25,592 nucleotides of DNA, taken from contig SKKY01000126.1 in NCBI GenBank assembly GCA_007123515.1, positions 1 to 25,592 of the forward strand. The letters run 5' to 3'. This stretch comes from Clostridia bacterium (GTDB lineage Bacteria > Bacillota > Peptococcia > Peptococcales > SKKY01). The notes beneath the pieces are model-generated. The model searched no databases and was not told where the DNA came from. It saw only the letters and a list, made by a program, of their open reading frames with translations. A program made the position numbers and the translations under genes. Below, in pieces: positions 23,286 to 25,592 of this stretch (position 1 is its first letter; the number at the start of each line of letters is the position of its first letter).

Positions 23286-24947
23286 TTACTCTCCAAGACC
23301 TCTTTTTGATTCCAGCGTATATTCGGCAATATTTACCGAATGATCCCCGATTCTTTCAAGATTGCTCAGAATATCAAGATAAATAGCATTGGCACTTCCG
23401 TTACAAAGTCCCTGGTTAAGACGGAGAATGTGACTCTTTCTTAAATTTTTCTCCATATCATCGATAATGTCATCATTTTCAATAACCTCATACGCCAGTT
23501 TTTTGTCTCCTGTGGAAAATACCTGCAAGGATTTCACTATGCTGTCATTAACCTGCTCAGCCATTTCCTTTAACTCTGCAAGGGCACTTTCTGAAAAATC
23601 AATATTGTAGTTAATGATATAGTCTGTAGCCTCTACAATGTTATTGCTATGGTCACCGATTCGTTCAAGATCTCCGACAATCTGTAGAATCTTGTAGCTT
23701 TTATTCGATAATTCCACATCTTTTGTCGGATTCTGAGTCGTGGCCTTTAAGACATATTGCGTAATTTGCCCTTCCAGCGAATCAAGTGAATCTTCTGCAT
23801 TTTTGGCTTTTGTCGCTATCTGGGTTTGTTTGGTAAAGAGATATTCTGTAGAATACCCGAAGCACTTTACTGCAATTTCGCCCATTTTTTCTGTTTCATG
23901 CTTGGCATTGGATAATGCTACCGGTAAATTTCCAAGCAGTCTTGGCTCAAGATACTTTGGCTTATAGAATTCCTGTTCTTCCCCGGGAATAATTTTAGAA
24001 ACCACTATGGCCATAAATCCAACCAAAGGAAGCTGTATCAGTGTATTGGTAAAGTTAAAAACCCCGTGAGTCTGGGCAATCTGCATTCGCACATTAAGAT
24101 TATCCCAAAGTATTCCATCAAAAACAGCCCCCGGCAGATTGATAGAAAGCTGGACGACCGGGAGAAATACCCCAATGAGAAATAAGGGGATAAAAATTAA
24201 GGTGCCAAGCACATTAAACATAAAATGGATAAGAGATGCTCTTCTGGCTGCCACACTGGCTCCTAAACCAGCCAATAAGGCCGTAATGGTGGTACCGATG
24301 TTTTCACCGAACAAAATAGGAACCGCCTGATAATATGTGATGACACCCTGGTTGGCTAACTCCTGCAGCACTCCAATGGTGGCACTGCTGCTTTGCACAA
24401 CGGCAGTAAAAAAGGCTCCGACAATAACACCAAGAAAAATATTATCTTCCACACGAACCATCATATCAATAAAGAAAGCCGAATCTCTGAGAGGTTTCAT
24501 ACCATCTCCCATAATATCCATTCCGTAAAATAATAGCCCGAATCCAAGAACAGACTTTCCAATATAATTAACCTTATTGGATTTAATAAAAAATTGCATA
24601 AAAACTCCAATAGCAATAATCGGTAGTGCATACTCTTTCAGATTAAAACCAATTAGATAGGCCGTAATGGTCGTACCGATATTCGCACCCATAATAACAC
24701 CAATCGATTGCCGCAGTGTCATCAACCCGGCATTAACAAGGCCAATAGCAAGTACCGTAGTACCACTGCTGGACTGGATAAGTGCCGTAACCAGCGCACC
24801 GGTCACCGCTCCTCTTAAAGGTGTCTTGGTGCCCTTTTCCAAAAGAATGCGCATTTTGTCACCGGCGACAGATTGGAGACCATCGGACATTGACTTTATA
24901 CCATAAAGAAAAAGAGCTAATCCGCCAAAAAAAGCAAATAAATCCAT
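23286..24947 (-). CDS. Na+/phosphate cotransporter with PhoU-like C-terminal domain
   Basis: The 553-aa protein belongs to the NptA/YjbB (PNaS) family, importing or exporting phosphate with sodium. The N-terminal 330 residues hold the two inverted repeats of hydrophobic helices, each with the diagnostic serine-rich turn: ALIQSSSGTTV (about 56-66) and AVVQSSSATIGV. They also carry the paired IMGANIGTTITAYL and LFGENIGTTITALL motifs. From about 345 onward is a PhoU-like helical domain with two ERIGDHS(N/V)NI repeats, the metal-binding signature of PhoU. AAAGGGGA precedes the ATG at 24947. It lies next to the polyphosphate operon in convergent orientation, which suggests a shared role in phosphate handling though not shared transcription. 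Confidence 0.94.
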   Translation of the reverse strand: MDLFAFFGGLALFLYGIKSMSDGLQSVAGDKMRILLEKGTKTPLRGAVTGALVTALIQSSSGTTVLAIGLVNAGLMTLRQSIGVIMGANIGTTITAYLIGFNLKEYALPIIAIGVFMQFFIKSNKVNYIGKSVLGFGLLFYGMDIMGDGMKPLRDSAFFIDMMVRVEDNIFLGVIVGAFFTAVVQSSSATIGVLQELANQGVITYYQAVPILFGENIGTTITALLAGLGASVAARRASLIHFMFNVLGTLIFIPLFLIGVFLPVVQLSINLPGAVFDGILWDNLNVRMQIAQTHGVFNFTNTLIQLPLVGFMAIVVSKIIPGEEQEFYKPKYLEPRLLGNLPVALSNAKHETEKMGEIAVKCFGYSTEYLFTKQTQIATKAKNAEDSLDSLEGQITQYVLKATTQNPTKDVELSNKSYKILQIVGDLERIGDHSNNIVEATDYIINYNIDFSESALAELKEMAEQVNDSIVKSLQVFSTGDKKLAYEVIENDDIIDDMEKNLRKSHILRLNQGLCNGSANAIYLDILSNLERIGDHSVNIAEYTLESKRGLGE

Positions 24948-24991
24948 TGAGATCCCCTTTCAAGTTTCTGAAACCTTTACCATTTTACATC

Positions 24992-25019
24992 AATTTAATA
25001 AATAAATAAATATTAAATT
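24992..25019. repeat. AT-rich perfect inverted repeat upstream of the Na/Pi gene
   Basis: AATTTAATA (24992-25000) and TATTAAATT (25011-25019) form a perfect 9-bp inverted repeat around AATAAATAAA, 45-72 bases before the transporter ATG. It sits where a -35 or an operator would be expected. There is no G or C to form a terminator. It may be a repressor or activator site, or a chance AT palindrome. Confidence 0.3.
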
Positions 25020-25041
25020 AACGTAAAGTTATTCTTTCAGC

Positions 25042-25094
25042 AAAAGAAAAAGTTCTTATTACAAAGCGGTTATAGCTATCTTCGTAATAAGAAC
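25042..25094 (-). terminator. Intrinsic terminator of the rodA-like gene
   Basis: GTTCTTATTACAAAG (25052-25066) and CTTCGTAATAAGAAC (25080-25094) form a 15-bp stem with one wobble around a 13-base loop. On the minus strand it is followed by TTTTTCTTTT. The wobble is G-U only in minus-strand RNA, which agrees with its use by the rodA-like gene 20 bases upstream. Confidence 0.85.
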
Positions 25095-25114
25095 CTGTTA
25101 TCCTCAGTTATAGT

Positions 25115-25592
25115 TTAAAAAATTTCTTTTTCTCTGTTAATGAATATATTCTGCAACAAGGCAATCCCTATCATGTTGGTTAACATGGCACTGCCTCCGT
25201 AGCTGACAAAGGGCAACGGAATTCCGGTAATCGGCATAATGCCCATGCTCATTCCGATGTTTTCAAAGATATGGAAAAGATACATACTAACGATACCAAC
25301 AGCAACCAGACTTCCATAGAAATCTTTTGATAACGTTGCCATCCTGAGTCCCCTAAAGACAACGATCATCAGCAGAATAATAACCAGAGCGGCACCAATA
25401 AAACCAAGTTCTTCCGCTAAAACAGAAAAAATAAAGTCTGTCCATTGTTCTGGCAAAAATTCACCCATGCTCTGCGTGCCTTCACGAAATCCTTTACCCC
25501 AGAGTCCTCCGTTTCCTATTGCAATCTTTGACTGCAACTGGTTCCATCCAGCTCCACGGACATCATAGCTACTGTCTAAAACCACAAGAATC
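25115..25592 (-). CDS. rodA: RodA/FtsW-type SEDS glycosyltransferase, C-terminal part
   Basis: Only the last 158 or so residues are in the window; the frame stays open through the right edge. SEDS proteins polymerise peptidoglycan glycan strands together with a class B PBP. The visible part has AGWNQLQSKIAIGNGGLWGKGF, the FLPEQWTDFIFSVLAEELGF extracellular segment, hydrophobic helices (AALVIILLMIVVF; SLVAVGIVSMYLFHI), and the signature IPLPFVSYGGSAMLTNM. The spacing and GTQS..FLPEQ.TDFIF wording match RodA (elongation) more closely than FtsW or SpoVE, but the N-terminal half is needed to be certain. Confidence 0.85.
   Translation of the reverse strand, partial: ILVVLDSSYDVRGAGWNQLQSKIAIGNGGLWGKGFREGTQSMGEFLPEQWTDFIFSVLAEELGFIGAALVIILLMIVVFRGLRMATLSKDFYGSLVAVGIVSMYLFHIFENIGMSMGIMPITGIPLPFVSYGGSAMLTNMIGIALLQNIFINREKEIF

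Noticed and set aside
1..25592. CRISPR array, tRNA or rRNA genes, complete mobile element
   Set aside because: No regularly spaced repeats, no cloverleaf-like or rRNA sequence and no intact transposase or integrase were found in reading through the window.

Overview
This window reads as chromosomal DNA of an anaerobic, low-to-moderate GC Firmicute (Clostridia-like). The reasons are the oxygen-sensitive class III ribonucleotide reductase pair nrdD/nrdG, strong AGGAGG-type ribosome binding sites, AT-rich sigma-A-type promoters, and gene families typical of Clostridia (DHOD-like protein, Cys-rich small-domain protein, HD-fused Ppx proteins, Na/Pi-PhoU transporter). I cannot name the genus from sequence alone. 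Almost all of it is ordinary core genome. The accessory traces are a decayed IS200/IS605 tnpB tail at the left edge and one lipase-like gene broken near its start.

Layout. At 1-222 (minus) lie a tnpB remnant and a 24-codon ORF, followed by mtgA and ridA in one unit with a good promoter at 1416-1443. nrdD-nrdG (1427-4291) form an operon preceded by what I read as a tandem NrdR operator around the -10 box. Upstream are msrB fused to a DUF2007-like domain and an overlapping patatin-like gene with an in-frame TGA at codon 3. A DHOD-like gene (6234-7223) ends in an intrinsic terminator. The only small plus-strand gene in the left two thirds is a 52-aa membrane protein (7353-7511), followed by a well-structured terminator RNA shared with convergent cheA.

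From 15028 down to about 9685 runs a long minus-strand operon: yhbY, proB, proA, nadD, yqeK, rsfS, a SAM methyltransferase and a Cys-rich small protein. It joins ribosome-assembly genes (yhbY, rsfS), NAD synthesis (nadD), nucleotide signalling (yqeK) and proline synthesis (proBA). leuS stands alone with its own promoter and terminator.

Divergent from leuS is a plus-strand polyphosphate operon (17800-22964): a Ppx/GppA-HD protein with degenerate nucleotide-binding motifs, ppk1, and a second Ppx/GppA-HD protein with intact motifs. It ends at a bidirectional terminator facing a FeoA-domain protein and a Na/Pi cotransporter with a PhoU-like tail, so phosphate uptake and polyphosphate storage genes sit side by side. 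The right edge holds the 3' part of a rodA-type SEDS gene with a strong terminator.

I see no CRISPR array, tRNA, rRNA or prophage. The most interesting points are the paired Ppx-HD proteins around ppk1, the predicted NrdR double operator, the early stop in the patatin gene, the MsrB-DUF2007 fusion, and the structured RNA at 7513-7562.
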